Assembly: GCF_003515065.1 (NCBI RefSeq)
Contig: NZ_QXGH01000021.1
Coordinates: forward strand, 1-64,000
Source of the DNA: Nocardioides immobilis
Lineage (GTDB): Bacteria; Actinomycetota; Actinomycetes; Propionibacteriales; Nocardioidaceae
Length of the DNA stretch: 64,000 nucleotides
Direction: 5' to 3'
Made by a program: the position numbers and the translations under genes. Position 1 is the first letter of the stretch. Each line of letters starts with the position of its first letter. The notes beneath the pieces were generated by a model. The model was not told where the DNA came from and made no database searches. It saw nothing but the letters and a program-made list of their open reading frames with translations. This document shows, one piece after another, positions 39,574 through 47,958 of this stretch.

Positions 39574-40797
39574 TCAGGGGAGGGGGTCACGCGCGATGGG
39601 ACAGCTCATGCATCGGGGCCCACCGCGTCCCGACCCCAGCTCGGAGCCGGCGATCCGGATCACCTCGATGCCCGTGTCCTCGAGGCGGCTGTTGGTGCCG
39701 TCGTTGCGTTCGTAGGCGACCGCCAGCCGCGGCGCCAGGGCCAGTGTGTTGTTGCCGTCGTCCCACTGCTCCCGCTCCGCCGTCACCGGGTCGAGGCCCG
39801 TGTCGATCTGGTGCAGCGTGTCGAGCTGCATCGCCTTGGCGGCCGCGACGAGGAACGGCTCGGGCGAGGCGACCTCCAGCTCGATATGGGTCGGGTGGGT
39901 GTCCGCCCGGCGGGTGACGGCGTACGCCGTGAGCGTGTCGGCGACGTTGGGGTACATCACCACCTTGTCGACGTCGACCATCGTGCACACCGTGTCCAGG
40001 TGCATCGTCGCCCGCTCCTGGGCGATCGGTACGGCGAGCACGGTCTCCGCCAGCCCCGACTCGAAGACCTGGCGCGCGAACCGCTCGGCGCCCGCGGGCG
40101 TCGTACGTTCTCCCACGCCGACGGCGATCACGCCCGGCGACAGCAGGAGCACGTCGCCGCCCTCGACGTGCTCGAAGTGGTGGCCGAGGATCCGCGGACT
40201 GGCCGCGAACCGCGGGTGGTGGCGGTAGATCAGCTCGGTCAGCTGGGTCTCGCGCTTGCGGGCCGGCATCGCGAGGGACGTGATGGCGACCCGGTCGCGC
40301 ACCCAGACCGAGGAGTCACGGGTGAACAGCAGGTTCGGCAGCGGGTCGACGAGGAAGTCGTCGAACGCCAGCAGCGTCGTCACCAGCCCGAAGCCGCCGC
40401 GCACCTCGTCGTTGCGGATGCCGGCGGTGAGGTAGACCGAGAGCTCCTCCGGGGTGGCGTCACCGAGGAACCCGCGCAGGTAGACCCGGAGCGTCTCGCC
40501 GAGGTCGAGATCGGTCAGCGCCGTCTCGATCGCGATGTCCCTGGCCTCGGGGTCGGCGAGGGTCTCCGTCAGCAGCTCGGTGAGGTAGACGACCTCGACC
40601 TCGCGCTCGCGCAGCGCGTCGGCGAACGCGTCGTGCTCGTCCTGCGCGCGGGCCACCCACGGCACGCCGTCGAAGAGCAGCCGGTCGTTGTTGCGGGGCG
40701 TGAGCCGCTGGAGCTCGAGGCCCGGGCGGTGCAGCATCACCGTGCGGAGCCGACCCACCTCGCTGTCGACGCCGGGGTTCCCAGGGTTCTCGGTCAT
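39574..40797 (-). CDS. arcA: Arginine deiminase
   Basis: 407 residues, full length. It converts arginine to citrulline and ammonia. Motifs are VGRLRTVMLHRPG, LLFDGVPWVARAQDEHDAF, LLFTRDSSVWV, HHFEHVEGGDVLLLSPGVIAVGVGERTT, MHLDTVCTMVD and the C-terminal catalytic cysteine C396 in GRGGPRCMSCP. The other pathway genes (arcB, arcC, arcD) are not in the window. A GntR-type palindrome lies 16 bases upstream (40813-40827), so expression is probably repressed by a regulator encoded elsewhere. Confidence 0.93.
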   Translation of the reverse strand: MTENPGNPGVDSEVGRLRTVMLHRPGLELQRLTPRNNDRLLFDGVPWVARAQDEHDAFADALREREVEVVYLTELLTETLADPEARDIAIETALTDLDLGETLRVYLRGFLGDATPEELSVYLTAGIRNDEVRGGFGLVTTLLAFDDFLVDPLPNLLFTRDSSVWVRDRVAITSLAMPARKRETQLTELIYRHHPRFAASPRILGHHFEHVEGGDVLLLSPGVIAVGVGERTTPAGAERFARQVFESGLAETVLAVPIAQERATMHLDTVCTMVDVDKVVMYPNVADTLTAYAVTRRADTHPTHIELEVASPEPFLVAAAKAMQLDTLHQIDTGLDPVTAEREQWDDGNNTLALAPRLAVAYERNDGTNSRLEDTGIEVIRIAGSELGSGRGGPRCMSCPIARDPLP

Positions 40798-40812
40798 GCG
40801 GGCACCTTAATG

Positions 40813-40827
40813 GATTGTCAGACAATC
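40813..40827. promoter_or_regulatory. GntR-type palindrome before arcA
   Basis: GATTGTC, A, GACAATC is a perfect inverted repeat 16 bases upstream of the arcA start. The TTGTC-N-GACAA core is the typical operator form of FadR/LldR-subfamily GntR regulators (family knowledge). No GntR gene is present in the window. Confidence 0.55.
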
Positions 40828-40845
40828 TTCGTGGTCGGCGACGCG

Positions 40846-40893
40846 GGACGTCATACGTCTCGCACCGCCCGCGGTGCCCACCGTATGACGTCC
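40846..40893 (-). terminator. Nested hairpin downstream of pheA
   Basis: GGACGTCATACG at 40846-40857 pairs with CGTATGACGTCC at 40882-40893, and inside it GCACCG (40862-40867) pairs with CGGTGC (40872-40877). The structure lies between arcA and the preceding minus-strand genes, where it can end the pheA transcript before the arcA promoter. Confidence 0.65.
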
Positions 40894-40901
40894 GCGGTCA
40901 T

Positions 40902-41006
40902 TCAGTCGCGCGCTTCGAGGCGCGCCTCGAGTGACGCGACCTGCTGCTTGAGGTCGTCGAGCGAGGCGAGGATGGCCGCGGTCGACTCGTCGAGGACCTG
41001 CTCCAC
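40902..41006 (-). CDS. Possible small coiled-coil protein (34 residues)
   Basis: Between pheA and the hairpin, one minus-strand frame reads VEQVLDESTAAILASL and then DDLKQQVASLEARLEARD before a TGA at 40902-40904. It is a plausible heptad-rich helix. The only usable start in frame is GTG 41006; the frame upstream continues (ERRTEVEEEE) back to a stop at the pheA end without another good start. It is too short for confident prediction and could be a remnant of a longer protein. Confidence 0.3.
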   Translation of the reverse strand: MEQVLDESTAAILASLDDLKQQVASLEARLEARD

Positions 41007-41059
41007 CTCCTCTTCCTCGACCTCGGTACGCCGCTCCCCACTGCTCGACGCGCGTCACG

Positions 41060-41890
41060 TCAGCCCCGGAACGGGTCGGCGGGGTAGACGCCCAGGATCT
41101 TGACGTCGGTGGTGAAGAACGCCAGCTCCTCGAGCGCCCGCTTGAGGCCGGCGTCGTCGGGGTGGCCGTCGACCTCGGCGAGGAACTGGGTCGCGGCGAA
41201 CTCGCCGCCGACCATGTAGCTCTCGAGCTTGGTCATGTTGATGCCGTTGGTGGCGAAGCCCCCGAGCGCCTTGTAGAGCGCGGCCGGGAGGTTGCGGACG
41301 TTGAAGACGAAGGTCGTGACGACCGGCCCGTTGTCGCGGGGGGCGGCGACGAAGTCGCGGGAGAGTACGACGAACCGCGTGGTGTTGTGCTCCTCGTCCT
41401 CGATGTCGTCGCGGAGGATCTCGAGTCCGTAGATGTCGGCGGCGAGCGGCGGCGCGATCGCGGCCTGGGTGGGGTCGGCAGCCTCGGCGACCTCGCGGGC
41501 GGCGCCGGCGGTGTCGCCGGAGATGAGCGGCGTGAGACCGAGCTCGCGGATCACCTTGCGGCACTGGCCCAGCGCGTGCACGTGGCTGTGCACCGTGCGG
41601 ATGGTGTCGAAGGTCGCTCCGGGCGCCGCCATCAGCGAGAACTCGATGCGCAGGAAGTGCTCCGCCACGATGTGGAGGTCGGACTCCGGCAGGAAGTGGT
41701 GGATGTCGGCCACCCGGCCGGCGATCGAGTTGTCGATCGGGATCATCGCCAGGTCGGCGTCGCCGCTGGTCACGGCCGCGAACACGTCCTCGAACGAGGC
41801 GCAGGGCACCGACTCCCAGTCCGGGTAGTGCTGCTTGCACACGAGGTGGGAGTTCGCGCCAGGTTCCCCCTGGTAGGCGATGCGAGCCAT
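41060..41890 (-). CDS. pheA: Prephenate dehydratase
   Basis: 276 residues from ATG 41890. It makes phenylpyruvate from prephenate in phenylalanine synthesis. The catalytic domain begins RIAYQGEPGANSHLVCKQHYPDWESVPC and contains LAMIPIDNSIAGRVADIHHFLPESDLHIVAEHFLRIE. The NTTRFVVLSRD segment carries the conserved Thr-Arg. The ACT regulatory domain follows (VTTFVFNVRNLPAALYKALGGFATNGINMTKLESYMV, the ESRP-like region) for Phe feedback. Single-function enzyme without chorismate mutase, usual for actinobacteria. Confidence 0.92.
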   Translation of the reverse strand: MARIAYQGEPGANSHLVCKQHYPDWESVPCASFEDVFAAVTSGDADLAMIPIDNSIAGRVADIHHFLPESDLHIVAEHFLRIEFSLMAAPGATFDTIRTVHSHVHALGQCRKVIRELGLTPLISGDTAGAAREVAEAADPTQAAIAPPLAADIYGLEILRDDIEDEEHNTTRFVVLSRDFVAAPRDNGPVVTTFVFNVRNLPAALYKALGGFATNGINMTKLESYMVGGEFAATQFLAEVDGHPDDAGLKRALEELAFFTTDVKILGVYPADPFRG

Positions 41891-41973
41891 GCGGCAAGGG
41901 TAATGGCGGGTCGCACCGGCCTGCCGCCGCGGCTTCGCCCGTGACACCGCCTAGTTTCTGGAGGGTGCCCACC

Positions 41974-42354
41974 GTGCTCGCGAGCATCGCCATCTTCGTC
42001 GCCCTTCTCGCCCTGGTCGTGGCGTTCCTGACCTATCTCCGGGTGCGGCCGACGGCCGAGGGTGAGCTCCCGGCCGACGTACTCGGCCTGCGCAAGGAGG
42101 TGGCCGCGCTCCGCAAGGAGGCTGCAGGCGCGCTGCGGCACCTCGCGGTCGTCCGGTACGACGCGTTCGAGGAGATGGGCGGCCGGCTCTCGTGGTCGCT
42201 CGCGCTCCTCGACGACGCGGGCGACGGCGTCGTGCTCACGTCGATCCGCGGCCGCAACGAGGCCCGCACCTACACGAAGTCCGTCACCTCGTGGCGCAGC
42301 GACCAGGAGCTGTCACCCGAGGAGACCGAGGCGATCACCCACGCCAAGCCCTGA
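41974..42354 (+). CDS. DUF4446 family membrane-anchored protein
   Basis: 126 residues from GTG 41974, chosen for the CTGGAGGG site about eight bases upstream; GTG at 41941 or 41965 is also possible. One N-terminal membrane helix (LASIAIFVALLALVVAFLTYL), then a coiled-coil stretch (LRKEVAALRKEAAGALRHLAVVRYDAFEEMGGRLSWSLALLD) and GVVLTSIRGRNEARTYTKSV, matching DUF4446. Function unknown. It is divergent from pheA and convergent with the lipid kinase gene. Confidence 0.8.
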   Translation: MLASIAIFVALLALVVAFLTYLRVRPTAEGELPADVLGLRKEVAALRKEAAGALRHLAVVRYDAFEEMGGRLSWSLALLDDAGDGVVLTSIRGRNEARTYTKSVTSWRSDQELSPEETEAITHAKP

Positions 42355-42375
42355 CGTAGGTCGGGGGGCGTTGGC

Positions 42376-43953
42376 TCAGCGGGGCACGCGGACCAACAGG
42401 CGGCCGTGGATGCACTCCATGTGCAGCTCCTTGCCCGGCCCGATCGTGTCGCCGTCGAGCTGGCGGGGCACCTCGAGTGACGCACGGACGACGACGGTCC
42501 GGCCGGTGAAGCGGGCGACGGACTCGCCGGCGCGCTCCTCGCGCCGACTGAGCACCCGGACGACGAGCGGGATCCAGCTGAGGAACCGGCGGGGGTAGAG
42601 CAGGACGACGTCGAGCTGCCCGTCGTCGATGGCCGCGTTGGGGATCAGGTTCATGCCGCCCTGCAGGCTGCCGACGTTGCCGACGACGCAGGTCCGGGCC
42701 CGGTGCTTGGTGAACGGGCCGCCGTCGACCGACACCTCGAGCTTCATGGTCGGGAACATCAGCGCCTTGAGCGCGGAGAGCACGTAGGCCAGCCAGCCGA
42801 CCTTCTTCTTGATCTCCTCGTTGACGCCCTCCATGATCGCGGCGTCGAAGCCCATCCCGGCCATCACCATGAAGTGGGTGTCCTCGATGCCGTCGCCCGT
42901 GGCCTTGACCATGTCGATGGCGCGGTCCTGGCCGTTGATGGCGATGTCGATCGCGGCGCGGATGAAGAGCGGGATGTCGAGGTTGCGGGCGAGCAGGTTG
43001 CCGGTGCCCGCCGGCACGATGCCGACGGGGATCCCGGTGCCCGCCAGCTCGGCGCACACCTCCCGCACGGTGCCGTCGCCGCCACAGACGATGACGAGGT
43101 CGGCGCCGTCGATCGACGCCTGCTCGGCCTGGCCGGTGCCGGAGTCCTCGACGGTGGTGAAGTACCACCGCGGCTCCTTCCAGCCGGAGTCGAGGGCCAT
43201 CTGGTTGACGATCGACTGGAACTGCGCGACGTCCTCGACCTTGATCGGGTTGAGGATGACCGCGAGGTCGTTGGTCGACGGGATGGCTTGCGGCAGCGGC
43301 AGCGCCTTGGCGGCGTGGCTGCGGGGGAGCGGGTTGTAGAGCGCGACCCCGAGCAGAACCAGCCCCGCGCCGAGCAGGACGCCGCCGGCGAGGTCGGTCC
43401 AGTAGTGCCGGCCGAGCAGGATCCGGTCCGCGCAGGCGAGGAGTACGACGGCGACCAGCCCGGCCGCGATCAGCTGCCGGATGTTGGCGCGCCGGACCAG
43501 CATCACGACGAGCACCAGCGCCAGGCCGGCGAGGGCGGTGACCTGCGAGGCGTGGCCGGACGGGAACGCGCGGCTGTCGAGCAGGCCCAGGTCGCTCTGC
43601 CAGAGCGGCCGGTCGCGCCCGACCAGCAGCTTGACGCCCTGGGTCAGGGCGATCGTTGCCGTCATGACGGCGAGGATCAGGGTGCCGGCGCGGCGGTGGT
43701 GCTTGGCGTACATCACGCCGGCGAGGACGAGCGAGTAGACCACGACCGGCAGCAGGTCGAGGGCGATCTCGACCACGCGGAGCGTGTTGTGCAGGCCGTC
43801 GCTGTCGTCGGCCCACCGGCGCAGGTCCCGCCCGGAGTCGTCGAGGTCGACGAGCCACGCCCAGTCCAGCGAGACACCCACCGCGAGCACCCCGAACAGG
43901 AGCAGGCAGGCGATCCCGAAGATCAGGGGAGTCTGACGAGGGCGGTCCAGCAC
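42376..43953 (-). CDS. PAP2 phosphatase - diacylglycerol kinase fusion
   Basis: 525 residues from GTG 43953. The N-terminal half has about six membrane helices and the PAP2 phosphatase motifs KLLVGRDRP, FPSGHASQVTALAG and DRILLGRHYWTDLAGG. The C-terminal half is a soluble diacylglycerol-kinase catalytic domain with VIVCGGDGTVREVCAEL, VPAGTGNLLARNLDIP and QLDVVLLYPRR. The fusion could couple dephosphorylation and phosphorylation of lipid intermediates at the membrane. The substrates are unknown. Confidence 0.88.
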   Translation of the reverse strand: MLDRPRQTPLIFGIACLLLFGVLAVGVSLDWAWLVDLDDSGRDLRRWADDSDGLHNTLRVVEIALDLLPVVVYSLVLAGVMYAKHHRRAGTLILAVMTATIALTQGVKLLVGRDRPLWQSDLGLLDSRAFPSGHASQVTALAGLALVLVVMLVRRANIRQLIAAGLVAVVLLACADRILLGRHYWTDLAGGVLLGAGLVLLGVALYNPLPRSHAAKALPLPQAIPSTNDLAVILNPIKVEDVAQFQSIVNQMALDSGWKEPRWYFTTVEDSGTGQAEQASIDGADLVIVCGGDGTVREVCAELAGTGIPVGIVPAGTGNLLARNLDIPLFIRAAIDIAINGQDRAIDMVKATGDGIEDTHFMVMAGMGFDAAIMEGVNEEIKKKVGWLAYVLSALKALMFPTMKLEVSVDGGPFTKHRARTCVVGNVGSLQGGMNLIPNAAIDDGQLDVVLLYPRRFLSWIPLVVRVLSRREERAGESVARFTGRTVVVRASLEVPRQLDGDTIGPGKELHMECIHGRLLVRVPR

Positions 43954-43993
43954 GCCCGTGAGGCTAAGGCATCCGCCCGCTAACGTCGTACTC

Positions 43994-44998
43994 GTGAGTA
44001 GGGATCCGAGCTCCTCGTCGAGCCCGCCGTTGCGCCGCCTGGGCAGCTCCGGTCTGGTCGTCTCCGCCGTCGGCCTGGGGTGCAACAACCTCGGCCGACC
44101 CGGGACGGCGACCGAGTCGCAGGAGGGCACCGACCGCGTGGTCGGCGCCGCCCTGGACGCCGGGATCACGCTGTTCGACGTCGCCGACACCTACGGGGCC
44201 CGTCGCGGGCTCTCCGAGGAGCGATTGGGCGACGCGCTGAGCAGCCGGCGCGACCAGGTCGTGGTCGCGACCAAGTTCGGCATGGACATGCACGGGGTCA
44301 ACGGTCCGGACTTCGGCGCCCGCGGCAGCCGGCGGTACGTCGTCACCGCCGTCGAGTCGTCGCTGCGGCGGCTCGGCACCGACTGGATCGACCTCTACCA
44401 GTTCCACACGCCCGACCCGGCGACCCCGATCGACGAGACGCTCAGCGCGCTCGACGACCTGGTGCGCGCCGGCAAGGTCCGCTACGTCGGCCACTCGAAC
44501 CGGGCCGGCTGGCAGATCGCCGAGGCGGAGTACGTCGCCCGCGAGCTCGGCGTCGAGCGGTTCGTGTCGAGCCAGAACCAGTACAACCTGATCGACCGGC
44601 GGGCCGAGCTCGAGGTGCTGCCGGCGTGCCAGGCGTACGGCGTCGGCGTGCTGCCGTACTTCCCGCTCGCCAACGGGCTCCTGACCGGCAAGTACGCCGC
44701 CGGCACTGCCCCCGAGGGCACCCGCTTGGGCAAGACCCGCCAGCACCTGCTCGAGGTCGCGACGTCGCCGGAGCTCCGTCGCTACGCCGAGTTCGCCGCA
44801 TCGCGCGGGGTCAGCGAGGTCACCGTCGCGATCGGCTGGCTGCTGGCCCAGCAGCCGGTGGCCAGCGTGATCGCCGGGGCCACCAGTGCGGAGCAGGTGG
44901 CGGCCAACGCCGCGGCCGGGTCCTGGGTGCCCCGGGCCGAGGATCTCGCCGAGCTCGACTCCATCTTTCCGCCACCCGAGCCGATCGCGCCGTACTGA
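43994..44998 (+). CDS. Aldo/keto reductase
   Basis: 334 residues from GTG 43994. TIM-barrel AKR with the catalytic tetrad region: Asp and Tyr in LFDVADTYGARRGLSEERLG, Lys in VVVATKFGMDM, His in IDLYQFHTPDP. Cofactor-binding C-terminal part is TVAIGWLLAQQPVASVIAGATSAEQV. It resembles the YhdN/AKR11-type subgroup and binds NADPH. The substrate is unknown. It is divergent from the PAP2-kinase gene and followed by serS. Confidence 0.9.
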   Translation: MSRDPSSSSSPPLRRLGSSGLVVSAVGLGCNNLGRPGTATESQEGTDRVVGAALDAGITLFDVADTYGARRGLSEERLGDALSSRRDQVVVATKFGMDMHGVNGPDFGARGSRRYVVTAVESSLRRLGTDWIDLYQFHTPDPATPIDETLSALDDLVRAGKVRYVGHSNRAGWQIAEAEYVARELGVERFVSSQNQYNLIDRRAELEVLPACQAYGVGVLPYFPLANGLLTGKYAAGTAPEGTRLGKTRQHLLEVATSPELRRYAEFAASRGVSEVTVAIGWLLAQQPVASVIAGATSAEQVAANAAAGSWVPRAEDLAELDSIFPPPEPIAPY

Positions 44999-45047
44999 GC
45001 CCAATCGAGTTGGATGCCCCCTCGGGGCTCCCGATAGCCTCAGCCCC

Positions 45048-46319
45048 ATGATCGACCCGCGCATCCTCCGCGACGAGCCCGACCGCGTCCGTGCCGCCCA
45101 GGCCAAGCGCGGGCTGTCCGTCGAGGTGGTCGACCGCGCGCTCGCCGCCGACACCGCACGCCGTACCGCGATCGCGACGTTCGAGGCGAAGCGGGCCGAG
45201 CAGAAGGCCCTCGGCGCGAAGATCCCGAGGGCCGCGCCCGAGGAGAAGCAGCAGCTGCTCGCGCAGACCAAGACGCTCGCCGCGGAGGTCAAGGACGCCG
45301 AGGCCGCGCGGGTCGCCGCCGAGGAGGAGTGGAGCGAGATCCTCAAGACGATCCCGAACCTCGCGGCCGACGAGGCGCCGGCCGGCGGAGAGGACGACTA
45401 CACCGTCATCGAGCACATCGGTACGCCGCGCGACTTTGCGGCCGAGGGCTTCGAGCCGCGCGACCACGTGGAGATCGGCCAGCTGCTCGGCGCGATCGAC
45501 ATCGAGCGCGGCGCCAAGGTGAGCGGCAGCCGTTTCTACTTCCTCACCGGGGTCGGCGCGCAGCTCGAGTTCGCGCTCGTCAACCTGGCGCTCGACCAGG
45601 CCCGCGCGGCCGGCTTCACGCAGGTCATCGCGCCCGCCCTGGTGCGGCCGCGGGCGATGGAGGGCACCGGGTTCCTCGGCCAGGCCGCCGACGACGTCTA
45701 CCGGATCGAGGGGGAGGACCTCTACCTGGTCGGCACCTCGGAGGTCGCGATGGCGGCGTACCACTCCGACGAGATCCTCGACGCCGCCACCCTGCCCCGC
45801 CGCTACGCGGCGTTCAGCCCCTGCTTCCGCAAGGAAGCCGGCTCGCACGGCAAGGACACCCGCGGCATCATCCGGGTGCACTGGTTCGACAAGGTCGAGA
45901 TGTTCGTCTACACCACGATCGAGGAGTCGTACGCCGAGCACCAGCGGCTGCTGGCGTGGGAGAAGGAGTTCCTCGACAAGCTCGAGCTCGCCTACCGGGT
46001 GATCGACACCGCCGCCGGCGACCTCGGCCTCTCGGCGATCCGGAAGTTCGACTGCGAGGCCTGGATCCCGACCCAGGGCCGTTATCGCGAGCTGACGTCG
46101 ACGTCGAACTGCACCGACTTCCAGGCCCGCCGGCTCGACATCAGGGTCCGCGAGGAGGGCCAGACCAAGGCGATCGCCACCCTCAACGGCACGCTGACGG
46201 CGATCCCGCGCGCGATCGTGGCGATCCTGGAGACCCACCAGCAGGCCGACGGGTCGGTCCGGGTGCCCGAGGCGCTGCGGCCCTACCTCGGCGGTCTCGA
46301 AGAGCTCAAGCCGGTCTGA
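45048..46319 (+). CDS. serS: Seryl-tRNA synthetase
   Basis: 423 residues from ATG 45048. Class II synthetase with the N-terminal long coiled-coil arm (ILRDEPDRVRAAQAKRGLS..., EEKQQLLAQTKTLAAEVKDAEAARV) that reads the long variable arm of tRNA-Ser. Catalytic motifs are motif 1 TQVIAPALVRPRAMEGTG, TSEVAMAAY, motif 2 FRKEAGSHGKDTRGIIRVHWFDKVEMF, and motif 3 NGTLTAIPRAIVAILE. Normal length. The stop overlaps the HAD gene start by one base (TGATG). Two tRNA-Ser genes are further right at 57.2 and 57.8 kb. Confidence 0.95.
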   Translation: MIDPRILRDEPDRVRAAQAKRGLSVEVVDRALAADTARRTAIATFEAKRAEQKALGAKIPRAAPEEKQQLLAQTKTLAAEVKDAEAARVAAEEEWSEILKTIPNLAADEAPAGGEDDYTVIEHIGTPRDFAAEGFEPRDHVEIGQLLGAIDIERGAKVSGSRFYFLTGVGAQLEFALVNLALDQARAAGFTQVIAPALVRPRAMEGTGFLGQAADDVYRIEGEDLYLVGTSEVAMAAYHSDEILDAATLPRRYAAFSPCFRKEAGSHGKDTRGIIRVHWFDKVEMFVYTTIEESYAEHQRLLAWEKEFLDKLELAYRVIDTAAGDLGLSAIRKFDCEAWIPTQGRYRELTSTSNCTDFQARRLDIRVREEGQTKAIATLNGTLTAIPRAIVAILETHQQADGSVRVPEALRPYLGGLEELKPV

Positions 46320-47155
46320 TGCCGAACGGAGCCTGGCAGCCGAAGCTGGTCGCGCTCGACATCGACGGGACCCTGCTCAAGTGGGTGCAGGGAGCCGGCA
46401 AGACGCACGAGATCGTGCCGGACGCCGTGCGCGACGCCGTCCACCGGGCGATGGCCGCCGGTACGCACATCGTGCTCGCCTCGGGCCGGGCGCCGCACAG
46501 CATGACCGCCATCGCCGAGCAGCTCGGCCTGCGGGACCCGCTCACGCCCGACGGTCGACTGTGGATCGTCGCGTCCAACGGGTCGGTGCTGGTGCGGCAC
46601 CCACCGATGGAGATCGTGCACGAGGAGACCTTCGACGCCGCACCGGCGGTGCACGCCGTACTCGAGCGGCACCCGGACGCCCTGGTCGCCATCGAGGAGC
46701 GGGGCGTGGGCTACCGGGTGTCGGCGCCGTTCCCCGACGGGGAGCTCGGCGGCGAGACCATCGTCACCCAGCTCGAGGACCTGGTCTCCGCTCCGGTCAG
46801 CCGTGTGATCATCCGTGACCCGAAGGCGACCGCGGAGGACTTCCTCACGATGGCGGCCGATCTCGGCCTCCACGGCACCGACTACGTCGTCGGCTGGACC
46901 GCGTGGCTCGACCTGTCGCCGGTGGGCGTGTCCAAGGCGTCGGGCCTGCGGTACGTCGCCGACGAGCTCGGCATCGGCGCCGAGGACGTGCTCGCGATCG
47001 GTGACGGGCGCAACGACATCGAGATGCTGACCTGGGCCGGTCGCGGGGTCGCGATGGGCCAGGCGGTGCAGGAGGTCCACGACGCCGCCGACCACGTCAC
47101 CGGCCCCGTGGACGAGGACGGCGCCGCGGTCGAGCTGGACCGGTGGTTCGCTTGA
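46319..47155 (+). CDS. HAD family phosphatase (Cof-like)
   Basis: 278 residues from ATG 46319. HAD motif I LVALDIDGTLLKW with the nucleophile Asp, motif II IVLASGRAPHSM, the Lys of motif III in VGVSKASGLRYVADELG, and motif IV IGDGRNDIEMLTWAGRGVAMG. The type-IIB cap lies between about residues 95 and 205. Sugar- or cofactor-phosphate phosphatase is expected; the substrate is unknown. Cotranscribed with serS, an arrangement common in actinobacteria. Confidence 0.88.
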   Translation: MPNGAWQPKLVALDIDGTLLKWVQGAGKTHEIVPDAVRDAVHRAMAAGTHIVLASGRAPHSMTAIAEQLGLRDPLTPDGRLWIVASNGSVLVRHPPMEIVHEETFDAAPAVHAVLERHPDALVAIEERGVGYRVSAPFPDGELGGETIVTQLEDLVSAPVSRVIIRDPKATAEDFLTMAADLGLHGTDYVVGWTAWLDLSPVGVSKASGLRYVADELGIGAEDVLAIGDGRNDIEMLTWAGRGVAMGQAVQEVHDAADHVTGPVDEDGAAVELDRWFA

Positions 47156-47184
47156 CCCCGGCCCGTCATGGCTAGGCTGGCGGG

Positions 47185-47904
47185 GTGATCGCGGTGCTCC
47201 GGACGACCCTCTCGATGGTGTTCGTCGTCCTCGCCTGTGCGTTCGCCGCAGCGCCCGCCACTGCCGCGCCGGCGCCGCCGGGGGGCATGGCCGAGTGCAA
47301 CGAGCTCGACCTGGACGACCCCGCCGCGGTCCGGGCCCGAGCCGACGCCGAGGGCGTGACCGACGTGTTCGCCGGGAAGGTCCTCAAGTCCGAGGCGCGC
47401 ACCAGCGTCGGCGGCGGCGAGGGCAAGGCCAGCGGCAACAACGGGTCGCCCACGGACGCGCCGCCCAACAACCCCAACACCCGGACGACCGGCTGGGAGC
47501 ACACCGTCGAGGTCGACTTCCCGTTCCGGAGCGCCCTGCAGCTGGCGGACAAGGTCGTGGTCGTCACTGGGACGGTCGCCGACGAGGGCCTCGGCCGGCT
47601 GCGGACGGGCGCGACGTACCTCTTCTTCGCCTCCGGCGAGGAGGGGAAGAACCACCTCGACGCCGGGCCCTGCTCGGGCACCCGGCCACTGCCGGGCGGG
47701 CTCACCGCCGAGATCCGCGACAAGGTCAGCAGCGCTCTCGACGAGCCCGCCGGCGAGGACGTCGACTACACCCTCTCCACGCCGGACGACGGCGCCCGCT
47801 CGACGCCGTCCCTCGGGCGGCTGGCCGCCCCGGGCGCGGCGCTCGCGCTGCTGGGCGTGCTCGGCCTGCTGCTGCTCGCGCGGATCAGCCGCCGTCGTAC
47901 CTGA
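47185..47904 (+). CDS. Secreted, C-terminally membrane-anchored protein of unknown function
   Basis: 239 residues from GTG 47185. Signal peptide TLSMVFVVLACAFAAAPATAAPA; a mature domain with two cysteines (AECNEL, GPCSGT) and beta-rich motifs (DVFAGKVLKSEART, GWEHTVEVDFPFRSALQLADKVVVVTGTV, GATYLFFASGE), reminiscent of small OB-fold/TIMP-like actinobacterial surface proteins; then a final membrane helix APGAALALLGVLGLLLLARISRRRT with basic end. Function unknown. Its stop codon lies inside the palindrome at 47893-47955. Confidence 0.75.
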   Translation: MIAVLRTTLSMVFVVLACAFAAAPATAAPAPPGGMAECNELDLDDPAAVRARADAEGVTDVFAGKVLKSEARTSVGGGEGKASGNNGSPTDAPPNNPNTRTTGWEHTVEVDFPFRSALQLADKVVVVTGTVADEGLGRLRTGATYLFFASGEEGKNHLDAGPCSGTRPLPGGLTAEIRDKVSSALDEPAGEDVDYTLSTPDDGARSTPSLGRLAAPGAALALLGVLGLLLLARISRRRT

Positions 47905-47955
47905 AGTTCCGGCCCCAATTCCGCGGAATTCTGGGCCGTTTCTTCAGGTACGACG
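47893..47955. terminator. Large bidirectional palindrome between convergent genes
   Basis: CGTCGTACCTGAAG at 47893-47906 pairs perfectly with 47942-47955. Inside it CGGCCC (47910-47915) pairs with GGGCCG (47933-47938), and AATTCCGCGGAATT at 47917-47930 is a perfect palindrome. The left arm contains the TGA of the plus-strand gene (47902-47904), and the Bpa stop is four bases beyond the right arm. Probably a bidirectional terminator. Confidence 0.7.
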
Positions 47956-47958
47956 CAC

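Noticed and set aside
40807..41058. 83-residue frame from a GTG just after pheA
   Set aside because: It is Arg/Gly-rich, runs through the hairpin region, and another frame in the same DNA has a better helix-forming sequence.
44999..45047. T-box or other riboswitch before serS
   Set aside because: The gap is only 49 bases with a short CCCC-TC-GGGG hairpin; no specifier or antiterminator structure is present.
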